A stretch of DNA of 64,000 nucleotides from Neorhizobium lilium (GTDB taxonomy: Bacteria; Pseudomonadota; Alphaproteobacteria; Rhizobiales; Rhizobiaceae), in contig NZ_SBIP01000002.1 in the NCBI RefSeq assembly GCF_004053875.1, forward strand, positions 558,001 through 622,000, given 5' to 3'. Positions 8,731 to 18,714 of the stretch are shown here, one piece after another (within the stretch, counting starts at the first letter, position 1; each line of letters starts with the position of its first letter). The notes under the pieces are model-generated. The model made no database searches, was not told where the DNA came from, and saw only the letters and a list, made by a program, of their open reading frames with translations. The position numbers were made by a program, and so were the translations under genes.

Positions 8731-10192
8731 AGGGGCTCTCGGGCGCGTCTACGATGCAGACCAGACCGTCGGGCTGGAAGTCCATCTTGACCTCGCCGCC
8801 CATTTCACGCGTCAGCCCACGCTCGATCAGCGTCGACCCGAAGCCGCGCCGCTGCGGCGGCAGGACGGGAGGGCCGCCGCTTTCGCGCCACTCGATGCGG
8901 ATGCGTTCGTTGCCGTCGCTATCCTTGTAGGTGGAGCATGATACGACCACCTTGCCCGTCTCGTCGGACCAGGCTCCGTATTTCAAAGCGTTCGTTGCCA
9001 GTTCATGCGCGGCCAGCGTCAGCGCGAGCGCGGTCTTGGGCGAAAGCTTGACGTCCTGGCCGCCTGTCTCGCATCGGTGTTCTTCCGGGCAATGCGGATG
9101 GATGGCCTGCCGGATCGCGCCCAGCAGCGACGCGCCGACCCAGCGCTCGCCCGTCAGCAAATCGTTGGCCTGCCCCAGCGCCACCATACGTCCGGAGAAG
9201 CGCGCCTGCGCTTCCTTCAGGTCCGTGACATTGCGAAAGGTCTGTGCGGCGATTGCCTGCGTCATCGCGAGGTTGTTCTTGACGCGGTGGTTGAGCTCGT
9301 GGACCACCAGCCGCAAATATTCTTCGTTGCGCCGCCGTTCGGTGACGTCGGAGGCGGCACCGAACCATTCGACGATCTCGCCCTGGTCGTCCAGAATGGG
9401 TACGGCGCGGGAGAAGATCCAGCCTATCGTGCCGTCAGTCCGGCGAACCCGGTGCTCGTGCTGAAAGACGCTCTTGCTGCGCACCGCTTCATCGATCACC
9501 TGCTGCAGAACCGGCCGGTCTTCGGGCAGAAGATACTCTTCCTGCCAGGCGGTGCTCGGGCTCGCCACATCGGTGAGAAAGCCCCGCCCGTCGAGTTGCC
9601 GGATCTCGGTCCAGTGCGGGCTCATGCGGTAGACGATGTCGGAGGTCGCCTCCGTCAGTGCCCGGAAACGCTGCTCGCTCTGGCGCAGTTTTTGCTGCCC
9701 CAGCACTTCCTGCGTCGTCTCCACCACGATGGCAATGACGCCGCGAGGCCTGCCGCTTTCATCGACCACCGGCGAATAATCGAGGTTCATCCAGACCGGC
9801 TCCGGCTTTCCGCGCCGGAAGAGCGTCAATTGCTGGTTCTCATAGGCGAGCGTGCCGCCGGCAAGCCCCACTTTCATGACATTGTCGTTGAAATCGGCAA
9901 TCTCGGCCCAGCCCTCGCGAACCTTGGAGCCGAGCAGCTGCGGGTGCCGGCTACCCGCAAAGCCGGAATAGGCGTCATTGTAGATCATGATGCCGTCTTC
10001 GCCCCACAGGAGCACGATCGGCACCGGCGAGAGAAGCAGCATGTTGGTCACGGTCTTCAGGCTTTGGGGCCATCCGGAGAGCGGACCGAGCGGCGTCTTC
10101 GACCAGTCGAAGTTCCGGATCAGTTCGCCTGTCTCGCCACCACCGGCGGGAAAGACCAGGCTCTCCGTCTGTTGCTCTTGTGGCGCAACCAA
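8717..10192 (-). CDS. HWE-family PAS sensor histidine kinase
   Basis: 491 residues, soluble. An N-terminal PAS-like domain spans about 28-150 (PIVLLWGEDGIMIYNDAY). A second PAS_3-type domain spans about 170-290 and ends in the PAC block GAASDVTERR. The HWE histidine box HELNHRVKNNLA follows near 298, then the N box HELATNALKYG and the diagnostic WRE (IEWRESGGPP), with no classical F box. HWE kinases are abundant in Rhizobiales and often act in light or general stress signalling. Here the sensed cue is unknown and no LOV Cys motif is seen. The start is TTG at 10192 with GGAG 8 bases upstream. The receiver gene overlaps its end. Confidence 0.93.
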   Translation of the reverse strand: MVAPQEQQTESLVFPAGGGETGELIRNFDWSKTPLGPLSGWPQSLKTVTNMLLLSPVPIVLLWGEDGIMIYNDAYSGFAGSRHPQLLGSKVREGWAEIADFNDNVMKVGLAGGTLAYENQQLTLFRRGKPEPVWMNLDYSPVVDESGRPRGVIAIVVETTQEVLGQQKLRQSEQRFRALTEATSDIVYRMSPHWTEIRQLDGRGFLTDVASPSTAWQEEYLLPEDRPVLQQVIDEAVRSKSVFQHEHRVRRTDGTIGWIFSRAVPILDDQGEIVEWFGAASDVTERRRNEEYLRLVVHELNHRVKNNLAMTQAIAAQTFRNVTDLKEAQARFSGRMVALGQANDLLTGERWVGASLLGAIRQAIHPHCPEEHRCETGGQDVKLSPKTALALTLAAHELATNALKYGAWSDETGKVVVSCSTYKDSDGNERIRIEWRESGGPPVLPPQRRGFGSTLIERGLTREMGGEVKMDFQPDGLVCIVDAPESPYAKG

Positions 10193-10377
10193 TCCAACGC
10201 TCCCATTTTTTTTACATGCTTGTTGAGAGAGAGGTAGGGCAGGCCTTGGCCGTGTCCAACACGAAAAGCCGGTTGCAGGACAGAATTTTTACGGCGACGG
10301 ATGATCTGCCGCCGCAGTCTTGTCTCAGCGCGAACCGTAGCGAGATATGCTCGCGCAGAAGACCATGCCGAAGCGCG

Positions 10378-10851
10378 TCAGAACGTCCTCGCAACCGCCT
10401 CCAGCTGTGTCGCGACGATCCCCCATCCCTCCTCGAAGCCCATCTTGTCGTGGGTCTCCCTGTCTTCCTCGCTCCAATGGAGAGCCGTCGCCGTGTAGAG
10501 CGTTCTGCCGCTTCCAAGGTCTTCGAATTCGATGATGCCGGTCATGAATGGCTTTTCGGAGGGCACCCACGCACTGGTATAGGCGTCCGTGAAGACCAAC
10601 TTCCTGCCCGGCACCACGTCCAGATAGACGCCCCGGTTGGGGACCTTCTCGCCGTTCGGCCCCTCCATCAGGATGAAGCTGCTGCCGCCCGGCCGCACGT
10701 CGAGCCGGGCTTCCGTCACTCGCCAGGGCTTCGGGCAGAACCATTCGCCCATTCGCTCGGGCGTCGTCCACGCCTTGAAAAGTTGATCGGCCGTCGCCTC
10801 CAGTTCCCGTATGATCTGCAGCGAGTGGGTCGTGGCCTCGGATGTGAGCAT
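10378..10851 (-). CDS. SRPBCC (AHSA1-like) domain protein
   Basis: 157 residues from the ATG at 10851, chosen because AGGAGGA lies 7 bases before it; an upstream frame reaches 10911. The sequence has the START/AHSA1 helix-grip pattern: RELEATADQLFKAWTTPE near 14-31, MGEWFCP, the DVRPGG turn, and the closing helix GWGIVATQLEAVARTF. Such proteins bind hydrophobic ligands or modulate chaperones; no specific role can be assigned. It lies between two signalling genes on the same strand without overlap. Confidence 0.88.
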   Translation of the reverse strand: MLTSEATTHSLQIIRELEATADQLFKAWTTPERMGEWFCPKPWRVTEARLDVRPGGSSFILMEGPNGEKVPNRGVYLDVVPGRKLVFTDAYTSAWVPSEKPFMTGIIEFEDLGSGRTLYTATALHWSEEDRETHDKMGFEEGWGIVATQLEAVARTF

Positions 10852-10929
10852 GCCGTCTCCTCCTGGTATTCTTCCCTCCTTCAAGAGACTCCCCGGATAC
10901 GCCGGTGTCAACAGCGGGCTCAGCGAGTA

Positions 10930-12357
10930 TCAGGAAGCTTTACTCACTCGTCGCCGCACCGGCGCGGCTGCTTGGCGAATGTCGCCGGGCAAAGAAGCCA
11001 TCCCGCCCCGGCGGGCGGATTTTACCTCGTAGAGCGCCATATCTGCCGCCTTTAGAGCAGCCTCGCTGGTGACGGCATCATCGGAAACATGCTGGACGCC
11101 GAACGAGGCTCCAATCGTGACCTGGCACGTCGGCAGGTCGAAAGGCTGGTACAGGAGCCTGCCGAGGCTTTGGCAAAGCCGCACCGCGTCCTCCGGCAAC
11201 GTCTGTGGCATGAAGATCGCAAATTCGTCGCCACCCAGGCGAAAAAGCCGATCGCCTTTCCGGGCTCCCTGTTTCAGCCTGCCCGCCACCGCCTGCAGGA
11301 GGGCATCTCCCGCTGCATGCCCGTAAGTGTCGTTGACGGTCTTGAACCCGTCCAGGTCGAGGCAGACCACCGCAAGAGGCCCCTGCGCCCTCAACCGCAT
11401 ATATTCCGCGTCCAGCCGTGATCGGTTGGCGAGACCGGTGAGGAAATCGTGGGTGGCCGCGTACCGCATCTCCTGTTCGCGTCCGACCAGAGCCTGAGCC
11501 GCCGTCTGCGATACGCGCAGCGCGAATACCGCGAAGGCGACGAGCGAGACGCCGACGGCTACGATGAAAGGCAGCGATTGCCGCATCATGTCGGCAGCCG
11601 GCGTCGGTGAACGCCAGGACAGCACAACCGGCCTTCCATCGGCGCCGACCGCAATGTCGGCCCGCGCCCGGTCGGACGTCACCTCCGACAGCAGACTCAG
11701 ATGTGGATCGTCGAGCAAAAAGCGGGACCCGAAGAAGCTCTGCAGGCTTCCGGCGATCGGCATGGCGGTAACGAGCACCGGCGCCCGGTCGCCTTTAAGT
11801 TTGGCGGTGCCGAAATCCGGCTGGAACAGGGCCGCCGTCAACAGCACTGCTTCGTCCCCCAGCACCTCGATGCGACTGTTGGCGAGCTGATCGGGAATAC
11901 CAGCCTTTCTTGACTCCTGCTCGCGCCGGCGCACCTCGTCCACCAGGCTGGAGGCGTCGGCCACGATGGCGGTCGCGCCGCGCGTAAAGAAGCCGTTGCG
12001 TTGGACGCTTTCGTCCGTGCGCGAATAGAACATGGCATTGGAAGGGTCGAGAACCGCGGCAAAACGGGTGCGCGAGGTCCCGATAAGGGATGCCCCCATA
12101 TTGCGGTCCGCCCAGTCGAAATTGAACTTGTTGTCGAGATTGGCGATGGCCTCGTCCCAGACGGTCCAGGCAGTCAGCGAAAACTCGATGTCCTTGATCC
12201 AGAGGCCGACATTTCCGCTGACCAGTTTTTCCTGCCGTTCTCGCGCTTCCGCGTCGATGCGGGCGACGGCAAAATAAGGAATGGTCGCCAGCCCGGCAAT
12301 CAGCAGGGCGACACCGATGATGGCCGGCCCGACCAGTCTGAGCTGTATGAAGCGCAT
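10930..12357 (-). CDS. CHASE4-GGDEF diguanylate cyclase
   Basis: 475 residues. TM1 at about 7-30, a periplasmic CHASE4 sensor domain at about 40-250 (TAWTVWDEAIAN and FYSRTDE are typical), TM2 at about 258-280, then a GGDEF domain at about 300-455. The active site is FRLGGDEF. An RxxD inhibitory site (RKGD) sits exactly five residues before GGDEF, so product feedback is expected. It makes cyclic-di-GMP at the inner membrane in response to an unknown periplasmic signal. No EAL domain. The ATG is preceded by GAGGAGAG. Confidence 0.95.
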   Translation of the reverse strand: MRFIQLRLVGPAIIGVALLIAGLATIPYFAVARIDAEARERQEKLVSGNVGLWIKDIEFSLTAWTVWDEAIANLDNKFNFDWADRNMGASLIGTSRTRFAAVLDPSNAMFYSRTDESVQRNGFFTRGATAIVADASSLVDEVRRREQESRKAGIPDQLANSRIEVLGDEAVLLTAALFQPDFGTAKLKGDRAPVLVTAMPIAGSLQSFFGSRFLLDDPHLSLLSEVTSDRARADIAVGADGRPVVLSWRSPTPAADMMRQSLPFIVAVGVSLVAFAVFALRVSQTAAQALVGREQEMRYAATHDFLTGLANRSRLDAEYMRLRAQGPLAVVCLDLDGFKTVNDTYGHAAGDALLQAVAGRLKQGARKGDRLFRLGGDEFAIFMPQTLPEDAVRLCQSLGRLLYQPFDLPTCQVTIGASFGVQHVSDDAVTSEAALKAADMALYEVKSARRGGMASLPGDIRQAAAPVRRRVSKAS

Positions 12358-12575
12358 GGTGAATGGCTCTCCTCAGAGACCGGGACGAGTGTGGTGGCGG
12401 CAATATAGACTTGCGAGGCTTACGACCCCGTTAGCGCCCATCCGCTTTTGGGGTTTATACTTTGCATCGCATTAACAGTGCATTGCGCGTCATCGCCTCC
12501 TGCCGAAGGCCGAGATGACGCTGGCGCCTGCGGCTTCGATCGCTATAGTCGCGCGAGAAATTCGCAGGAGTTCCC

Positions 12576-13283
12576 ATGGCCGATCTTTCCGCCTTTCCCA
12601 TCACAGCCAAGTGGCCGCCGAAGGACGCAAGCGTCCTGCAGCTCTATTCGACGCCGACGCCCAACGGCGTCAAGGTGTCGATCATGCTGGAAGAGATCGG
12701 CCTGCCCTACGAGCCGCATTTCATCAATATCGGCGCCGACGAGACCTGGGGGCCGGAATATCTGGCGCTCAACCCCAACGGCAAGATCCCCGCGATCATC
12801 GATCCGGATGGCCCAGGCGGCAAGCCACTCGGCCTGTTCGAAAGCGGCGCGATCCTGCTCTACCTGGCCGAAAAGACCGGAAAACTCCTGCCTTCCGATC
12901 CGGCGAAGCGCTACGAAACCATCCAGTGGGTCATGTTCCAGATGGGCGGACTTGGTCCGATGTTCGGTCAGCTCGGCTTCTTCCACAAATTCGCCGGCAA
13001 GGACTTCGAAGACAAGCGTCCGCGCGACCGCTACGCCAAGGAATCCCATCGCCTGATCCGGGTTATCGAGAGCCGCCTGGAGGGCCGCGACTGGATCATG
13101 GGCGACGAATACACCATCGCCGATATTTCGATGATCGGATGGGTCCGCAACCTTATCGGCTTTTATGGTGCCGGCGAACTCGTGGCCTATGACGAACTGA
13201 AGCGGGTGCCGCAATGGCTGGAGCGGGCGCTGGCCCGTCCGGCCGTGCAACGCGGGCTGGATATCCCCAAGCGTCCGGCCTGA
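12576..13283 (+). CDS. Glutathione S-transferase family protein (YfcG/Nu-like)
   Basis: 235 residues. A thioredoxin-fold N-terminal domain begins LYSTPTPNGVKVSIMLEE (the TPTPNG loop binds glutathione in the Ure2/YfcG group). The ALNPNGKIPAI cis-Pro loop and the FESGAILLYLAEK motif follow, then an all-helical domain with the DxxMIGW region. Members of this group often act as disulfide-bond reductases. AGGAG lies 6 bases before the ATG. The GFA-family gene follows by 42 bases and may be co-transcribed; both are glutathione-related. Confidence 0.92.
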   Translation: MADLSAFPITAKWPPKDASVLQLYSTPTPNGVKVSIMLEEIGLPYEPHFINIGADETWGPEYLALNPNGKIPAIIDPDGPGGKPLGLFESGAILLYLAEKTGKLLPSDPAKRYETIQWVMFQMGGLGPMFGQLGFFHKFAGKDFEDKRPRDRYAKESHRLIRVIESRLEGRDWIMGDEYTIADISMIGWVRNLIGFYGAGELVAYDELKRVPQWLERALARPAVQRGLDIPKRPA

Positions 13284-13325
13284 CGACAGCGCGTCCCCGT
13301 AAACCACCTATGCCGGAGTCCTACC

Positions 13326-13802
13326 TTGTCCAAACCCACGCTTCCTCTTGAAGGCGGTTGCCGCTGCGGCCAGATCCGGCTGCGGATAAAGGCGCAGCCT
13401 CTGCTCACCATGGCCTGCCACTGCACCGGCTGCCAGAAGATGAGCGCCAGCGCCTATTCGCTCTCCGCAGCCATTCCAACGAAAGGCTTCGAGGTGTTAC
13501 AGGGAGAGCCGGTAATCGGCGGTATGCATTCGCCGCAGCTTAACCACTACCATTGCCCGCATTGCAAAAGCTGGCTCTTCAGCCGCATGGTCAGCGTGGA
13601 CGCTTTCATAAACCTGCGCCCGACCATGCTGGACGATGCTGGCTGGTTCGAGCCGTTCGTGGAAACCTATGTCAGCGAGAAGCTGCCATGGGCCACAACG
13701 TCGGCAGTCTACTCCTACGACGCCTTCCCGCCCTTCGAAGCCTATGAAGGACTGATCAGGGAATTCGCCGCGCGTGAGGAAGCTTCCGGCAGCGTGGCCT
13801 GA
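13326..13802 (+). CDS. GFA family protein (glutathione-dependent formaldehyde-activating fold)
   Basis: 158 residues from a TTG start (GGAG 9 bases upstream). The zinc ligands of the Gfa/CENP-V fold are all present: CRCG near residues 11-14, ACHCTGCQK near 34-42, and HCPHCKSWLF near 75-84. The founding member binds glutathione and was proposed to speed S-hydroxymethylglutathione formation; most homologues are uncharacterised. It is downstream of a GST gene and convergent with the carboxypeptidase gene (23 bases between stops). Confidence 0.9.
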   Translation: MSKPTLPLEGGCRCGQIRLRIKAQPLLTMACHCTGCQKMSASAYSLSAAIPTKGFEVLQGEPVIGGMHSPQLNHYHCPHCKSWLFSRMVSVDAFINLRPTMLDDAGWFEPFVETYVSEKLPWATTSAVYSYDAFPPFEAYEGLIREFAAREEASGSVA

Positions 13803-13825
13803 TATTCTCCGCTAAGCCTGCCGCT

Positions 13826-15094
13826 TTATCGCACCACCACGCAGTTGACCGACTTCGCCTTGAGCAAGGCGCAGGCGCCGCTGGCGGCATCCTTGGAGGC
13901 AAAGCCCGCAAACCGGGCGCGGTAATACTCGCGGCCCGCATCCGTATAGCCTTCCACGCTGGGCGAGGCCTGAGCATAGCTGCCCGACAGGATCGGCATG
14001 GCCCGCTGAAGAAGCGCAAGTGCGGCTTCCTGCGTTCCGGCCGCTGCGATCTGTATGCGCCACTCGGCCGCACGGATATTCCTGGCCTGACTGTCGAGAT
14101 CGCCAAGCGAGGCCGTGACCGGTGGGCTGCCGAGCATGATTTCCTTGCGCGGCGCGGCAAAGGAGAGGACCTTCGCGCCATCCGGTGCAGGCCTTGCGGC
14201 AGGAGCCGCCGCAACTGCGACGCCGGGCGGCTGGTTAGCCGGAAGCGATGTGTCCGGCTGGACCGTCTGCGGTGCCTTGGCCACCATGGAACCCCCGCCC
14301 GCCGCATATTGGTCGAGCAGCGCCGCCATCTGGTCGTCCCGCTTGCGGGCGCTCTTGCCACCCATGATCACGCCGATGATGCGGTGGCCGTTGATCGTCA
14401 CCGCGCTGGCGATATTGAAGCCGGAGGCGTTGACGAAACCGGTCTTGACGCCGTCCATGCCCGGATATCGGTACATCAGGTTGTTGTGGCCTGGGATCTT
14501 CTTGCCGCGGAACTGGAAGGAGCGCATCGAGAAGATCTTGTACTCTTCCGGGTAGTCGCGGATCAGCGCCATGGCAAGCGTCGCCATGTCGCGCGCACTC
14601 GTTACCTGGGCATCATCCGGCAGGCCGGACGCATTGCGAAACACGGTCTGGCTCATGCCGAGCGTCCGCGCCTTGGCTGTCATCATCGAGCCGAAGCGGT
14701 CCTCCGAGCCGCCGAGATGATCGGCCATGGCGGCCGCCGCGTCGTTGGCGGAACGGATCGCCATGCCATAGACCGCCTCGCGCACCGTGATGGGCTGGCC
14801 CGGCCTGACGCCGAGCTTGAAGGGGATCTTGCTCGCCGCATTCTGGGTCATGACGATCTGGTCGTCCCAGGAGATCTTGCGCTGCCTCAGAGCCTCGAAG
14901 GTGATGTAGAGCGTCATCATCTTGGTGAGCGAGGCCGGGTGATTGATCACATCGGCATTCTCGGACGTCAGAACCTTGCCCGTTGTCGCATCATAGATGA
15001 AATGGGCATAGCCCGCCTGGGCCTCAGTCTTTCCTGCCGCAAGACCGGAGCCGGCCAGGATCAGGAAAGCCAAGACACGCGCAAATCGAAACAT
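13826..15094 (-). CDS. D-alanyl-D-alanine carboxypeptidase (S11) with C-terminal SPOR domain
   Basis: 422 residues with a signal peptide (cut near TEAQAG). The serine penicillin-binding motifs are complete: SLTK near residue 55, SAND near 113 and KTG near 217. A Pro/Ala-rich linker then leads to a SPOR-like domain in the last 80 residues (WRIQIAAAG at its start, CALLKAKSVNCVVV at its end). S11 enzymes trim the terminal D-Ala of peptidoglycan stem peptides. SPOR domains bind denuded glycan at division sites, so a septal role is inferred. AGAGGGT precedes the ATG. Confidence 0.93.
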   Translation of the reverse strand: MFRFARVLAFLILAGSGLAAGKTEAQAGYAHFIYDATTGKVLTSENADVINHPASLTKMMTLYITFEALRQRKISWDDQIVMTQNAASKIPFKLGVRPGQPITVREAVYGMAIRSANDAAAAMADHLGGSEDRFGSMMTAKARTLGMSQTVFRNASGLPDDAQVTSARDMATLAMALIRDYPEEYKIFSMRSFQFRGKKIPGHNNLMYRYPGMDGVKTGFVNASGFNIASAVTINGHRIIGVIMGGKSARKRDDQMAALLDQYAAGGGSMVAKAPQTVQPDTSLPANQPPGVAVAAAPAARPAPDGAKVLSFAAPRKEIMLGSPPVTASLGDLDSQARNIRAAEWRIQIAAAGTQEAALALLQRAMPILSGSYAQASPSVEGYTDAGREYYRARFAGFASKDAASGACALLKAKSVNCVVVR

Positions 15095-15204
15095 CAGTCA
15101 CCCTCTTAATGTGACGGGACCATAAGCTGCCGATGCTGGCGTGAAAATGGCGTGACGACGAATACTGTCATATTTCCGAGGGTTTTCCTGCGCCGGCGCG
15201 TCGA

Positions 15205-16692
15205 TTACGTGAGCGTCCTCCTCACGGCGTCCTTCCAGCCGCGCAGTTTTGCGCTGCGGGTCTTCTCGTCCATCTGCGGTTCAAAACGCCGCTGCCGGGC
15301 CCAGCTTTCGGCAAATGCCTTCCTGTCGGGCCAGACGCCTGCCTTCGAGCCTGCAAGCCAAGCAGCGCCAAGCGCCGTGGTTTCGAGAATGGTCGGACGG
15401 TCCACCGGCGCGTCGAGAAGATCGGCAAGCCGCTGCATGGTCCAGTCGGACGCGACCATGCCGCCATCCACCCGCAGCACCGTCTCCCCGCCATGAGAGC
15501 GCCAATCCTTGCGCATGGCGTCCAGCAGGTCTCGCGTCTGGTAGCAGACCGCTTCGAGTGCCGCCCGCGACAGCTCCGCAGGGCCGGTGGCCCTCGTCAG
15601 GCCGAAGATCGCGCCCCGCGCTTCCGCATCCCAGTGAGGCGCGCCAAGACCGGTGAAGGCAGGCACGAGATAAACCTCCTGCTGAGGATCCGCTTCCGCC
15701 GCCAACTCGCCGGACTGACTCGCTTTTTCGATGATGCCCAGCTCGTCCCGAAGCCACTGGACAGCGGCCCCGGCAATGAAGATCGAGCCTTCCAGCGCAT
15801 AGGTCGTCTCGCCGTCGAGCCGGTAGGCGATGGTCGTGAGCAGCCGGTTCTTGGAGCGGCAAAGATCCGTGCCGGTGTTCAGCACCGCAAAGCAGCCGGT
15901 GCCATAGGTCGATTTCATCATGCCGGGCTCGAAACAGGCCTGGCCGATGGTCGCCGCCTGCTGGTCGCCGGCAACGCCCAGGATCGGAATGGCCGCGCCG
16001 AACAATCCCTCGTCGCAGATGCCGAAATGGTCCGAGCAATCCTTGACCTCAGGCAGCATGGCCGCCGGCACGCGAAGCACCTCCAGCAGATCCTCGTCCC
16101 AGCAATTGTCACCGATATTGTAGAGCAGCGTGCGCGAGGCATTCGTGGCATCGGTGACATGGCTCCTGCCGCCCGTCAGCCGCCAGATGAGGAAAGTGTC
16201 GATCGTGCCGAAGCAGAGCTCGCCTTTGGCGGCCCGCGCCCGCGCGCCCTTGACGTTCGAGAGCATCCAGGAAAGCTTGGTGCCGGAGAAATAAGGGTCG
16301 AGCAGCAGGCCGGTCCGGCGCGTGAAGAGCTTTTCCAGCCCCTGGCGCTTCAGCGTCTCGCAATAGCGCGCCGTGCGCCTGTCCTGCCAGACGATGGCGT
16401 TGTGGATGGGTTTACCGGTCTCCCGGTCCCACACGACCACGGTTTCCCGCTGATTTGTGATACCGATCGCGGCAATATCGGAAGCTTTTAGCCTCGCCTC
16501 CTTCAGGGCCTGCTTGACCGTCCAGACCACGCTGTCCCAGATTTCCTCCGGATCGTGCTCCACCCAGCCGGATTTCGGAAAGATCTGCCTGAATTCCTTC
16601 TGGCCCATGCCGGCGATCTTCATCTCGCCATTGAAGACGATCGCCCTTGTCGATGTCGTCCCCTGATCGATTGCCAGAACATAACCCGCCAT
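15205..16692 (-). CDS. glpK: Glycerol kinase
   Basis: 495 residues from the ATG at 16692, which follows GGGAGGAG; an in-frame extension to 16725 is not needed. The FGGY-kinase signatures are clear: [15 protein letters not shown] at the N terminus, [17 protein letters not shown] near 78, TYGTGCF near 256 and the second FGGY block near 355-375. It phosphorylates glycerol to glycerol-3-phosphate. No facilitator or glp dehydrogenase lies beside it in this window, so it is probably a single-gene unit here. Confidence 0.96.
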   Translation of the reverse strand: MAGYVLAIDQGTTSTRAIVFNGEMKIAGMGQKEFRQIFPKSGWVEHDPEEIWDSVVWTVKQALKEARLKASDIAAIGITNQRETVVVWDRETGKPIHNAIVWQDRRTARYCETLKRQGLEKLFTRRTGLLLDPYFSGTKLSWMLSNVKGARARAAKGELCFGTIDTFLIWRLTGGRSHVTDATNASRTLLYNIGDNCWDEDLLEVLRVPAAMLPEVKDCSDHFGICDEGLFGAAIPILGVAGDQQAATIGQACFEPGMMKSTYGTGCFAVLNTGTDLCRSKNRLLTTIAYRLDGETTYALEGSIFIAGAAVQWLRDELGIIEKASQSGELAAEADPQQEVYLVPAFTGLGAPHWDAEARGAIFGLTRATGPAELSRAALEAVCYQTRDLLDAMRKDWRSHGGETVLRVDGGMVASDWTMQRLADLLDAPVDRPTILETTALGAAWLAGSKAGVWPDRKAFAESWARQRRFEPQMDEKTRSAKLRGWKDAVRRTLT

Positions 16693-16891
16693 GCCGCTCC
16701 TCCCCAGGTCGCATCCATTGGCCAAGGGTTTGACCAGAAGCGGTCGGAGCCTGTCAAACGAAAAGCGCAGCCGACCAAACGGCGGCAGGGCAACAGCGGC
16801 GAGGATTTGAAGCCCGCCACCAACTTTCCTTTTCGAGTGCCGGACCTAGTTTCTGCTGGCCTTGATGTTGAGAAGGAGGCCACGAGTCCCG

Positions 16892-17767
16892 ATGCCGACA
16901 AGAATACTGCGTATCCTGCGCAGATCGCTGACGTTGAAGATCTTCACCCTTTGCTTCGTCTGCGTCCACATGCCGCTGATTGCCGTCATCGCCTATCTCG
17001 GCAGTGGCTTCGGCGCGGAGCCAATGCCGCTTCTCTTTTTGCTGCTGATTGCGACCGTGGCCGGCACGGGGCTCTGCTTTCTCGGCCTCTGGTGGCTCAT
17101 CCGCCCGCTCAAGGAACTGGCAAGCGCAGTAGAAACCTATCAGGCCAATGGCGGCTCCTTGAACCTTGCTGCCAGAAGCGAGGACGAGATCGGGACAGTG
17201 ACGGCCGCCGTCTCGACCATGGTGACCCGCATGGACGGCGCCGTGAGGCGCCTTCACCACCAGGCCACCACCGACGCCCTTACAGGCCTCGGCAACCGCC
17301 GCTGGCTATCGGAACGAGTGGATGACGAGTTGGCGCGCGCATCCCGTCAGGCGGAACCGCTGTCGGTAGTTCTGTTCGATCTCGACCTGTTCAAGGCCAT
17401 CAACGACAGCCATGGCCATCATGTCGGCGATCAGGTGCTGGTTGCCGTCGCCCAGTTGGTGCGCACCCATCTGCGTCGTTACGATCTTGCGGCCCGCATC
17501 GGCGGCGAGGAATTCTGTGTCGTGCTGCCGCGAACCCGGCGCGCCGATGCTCTCATGATCGCAGAGCGGCTGCGCAAGGCGTTTGCCGCCCTGGAGATGC
17601 TACCCCTGCCGCCCGGCAGTGTCACGGCGAGCTTCGGCATCTACGAGGCCGCTCCGGGAGACGCCCTCCAACACATTCTGTCCATGGCGGACAAAGCGCT
17701 TTACGATGCCAAGCGCACCGGCCGCAACCGTATTGCGGATGCCGCGCAGCTTGCAAGCGACCGGTAG
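16892..17767 (+). CDS. HAMP-GGDEF diguanylate cyclase
   Basis: 291 residues from the ATG at 16892 (301 from a TTG at 16862; AGGAGG at 16874-16879 favours the later start). Two transmembrane segments lie near 15-37 and 45-68 with almost no periplasmic loop. A HAMP region (RPLKELASAVE to MVTRMDG) follows, then the GGDEF domain at about 125-285 with ARIGGEEF. The RxxD I-site (RRYD) lies five residues before it. It is expected to be active and feedback-inhibited. With no sensor domain, its input must come from the membrane or a partner protein. Confidence 0.93.
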   Translation: MPTRILRILRRSLTLKIFTLCFVCVHMPLIAVIAYLGSGFGAEPMPLLFLLLIATVAGTGLCFLGLWWLIRPLKELASAVETYQANGGSLNLAARSEDEIGTVTAAVSTMVTRMDGAVRRLHHQATTDALTGLGNRRWLSERVDDELARASRQAEPLSVVLFDLDLFKAINDSHGHHVGDQVLVAVAQLVRTHLRRYDLAARIGGEEFCVVLPRTRRADALMIAERLRKAFAALEMLPLPPGSVTASFGIYEAAPGDALQHILSMADKALYDAKRTGRNRIADAAQLASDR

Positions 17768-17873
17768 AACCGCCTTCGCATGATTGCCAGCCTGCCTGAT
17801 TTGCGCATAACCTGCTAAAAGGGCGGCGCAGCAGAACGGCAGCAGAACGCCGCCATGGCAGGGAGGCAGGCGG

Positions 17874-18650
17874 ATGACAAAAACGGTAGTGGTGACCGGC
17901 TCCACCAGCGGAATTGGGCTGGGCATTGCCCGCGCCTTTGCGGCCGACGGCGCCAATGTGGTGATCAACGGCTTCGGCCCGGCGGAGGAAATCCAGACGA
18001 CGCTGCGCGAGCTCGATGGACTGGGGGAAGGCACAGTGCTTTACCATCCGGCCGACATGACAAAACCATCGGAAATCGAGGACCTGATCACCACGGCCGA
18101 GAAAACGTTCGGCACGATCGACGTTCTGGTCAACAATGCCGGCATCCAGCACGTTGCGAAGATTGAGGATTTCCCGCCTGACAAATGGGATCAGCTGATT
18201 GCCATCCTCCTGTCCTCGGCCTTTCACACCATGCGCCATACGATCCCGATCATGAAGCGGGCCGGCTATGGACGGATCATCAACGTCGCCTCCGCCCATG
18301 CGCTGGCCGCCTCCCCGTTCAAATCGGCCTATGTCGCCGCAAAGCACGGCATTCTCGGCCTGACGAAGACGGCCGCACTGGAACTGGCGGAGTTCGGGAT
18401 CACGGTGAATGCCATCTGCCCGGGCTATGTACTGACGCCTTTGGTGGAAAGGCAGATCCCCGACACGGCCCGGGAACGTGGCATTTCGGAAGCCGAGGTG
18501 AAGAGCGAGGTTATGCTGCGGCTGCAGGCCACCAAGGAATTCGTATCGATCGAGGAAGTGGCGGCCACGGCCATCTTCCTCGCCAGCGATGCGGCCAGGA
18601 GCATAACCGGAACGCATATCTCGATAGACGGCGGCTGGACCGCGCAATAG
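17874..18650 (+). CDS. bdhA: 3-hydroxybutyrate dehydrogenase
   Basis: 258 residues, a classical SDR: TGSTSGIG NAD-binding motif near residue 8, NNAG near 88, and catalytic Ser (ASAHALAASP) with YVAAK near 152-156. The NAICPGYVLTPLVE block is typical of D-3-hydroxybutyrate dehydrogenases. The enzyme oxidises D-3-hydroxybutyrate to acetoacetate in the polyhydroxybutyrate cycle. In Sinorhizobium, bdhA is known to be followed by xdhA2-xdhB2 in one operon, and the same order is seen here, which strongly supports the name. GGGAGG precedes the ATG. Confidence 0.94.
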   Translation: MTKTVVVTGSTSGIGLGIARAFAADGANVVINGFGPAEEIQTTLRELDGLGEGTVLYHPADMTKPSEIEDLITTAEKTFGTIDVLVNNAGIQHVAKIEDFPPDKWDQLIAILLSSAFHTMRHTIPIMKRAGYGRIINVASAHALAASPFKSAYVAAKHGILGLTKTAALELAEFGITVNAICPGYVLTPLVERQIPDTARERGISEAEVKSEVMLRLQATKEFVSIEEVAATAIFLASDAARSITGTHISIDGGWTAQ

Positions 18651-18714
18651 AGTCGAATGCGCGACACATGAGGAATGTGAGCCCAAGGCCGGCAACGGCG
18701 GACGAAGGAGAGAC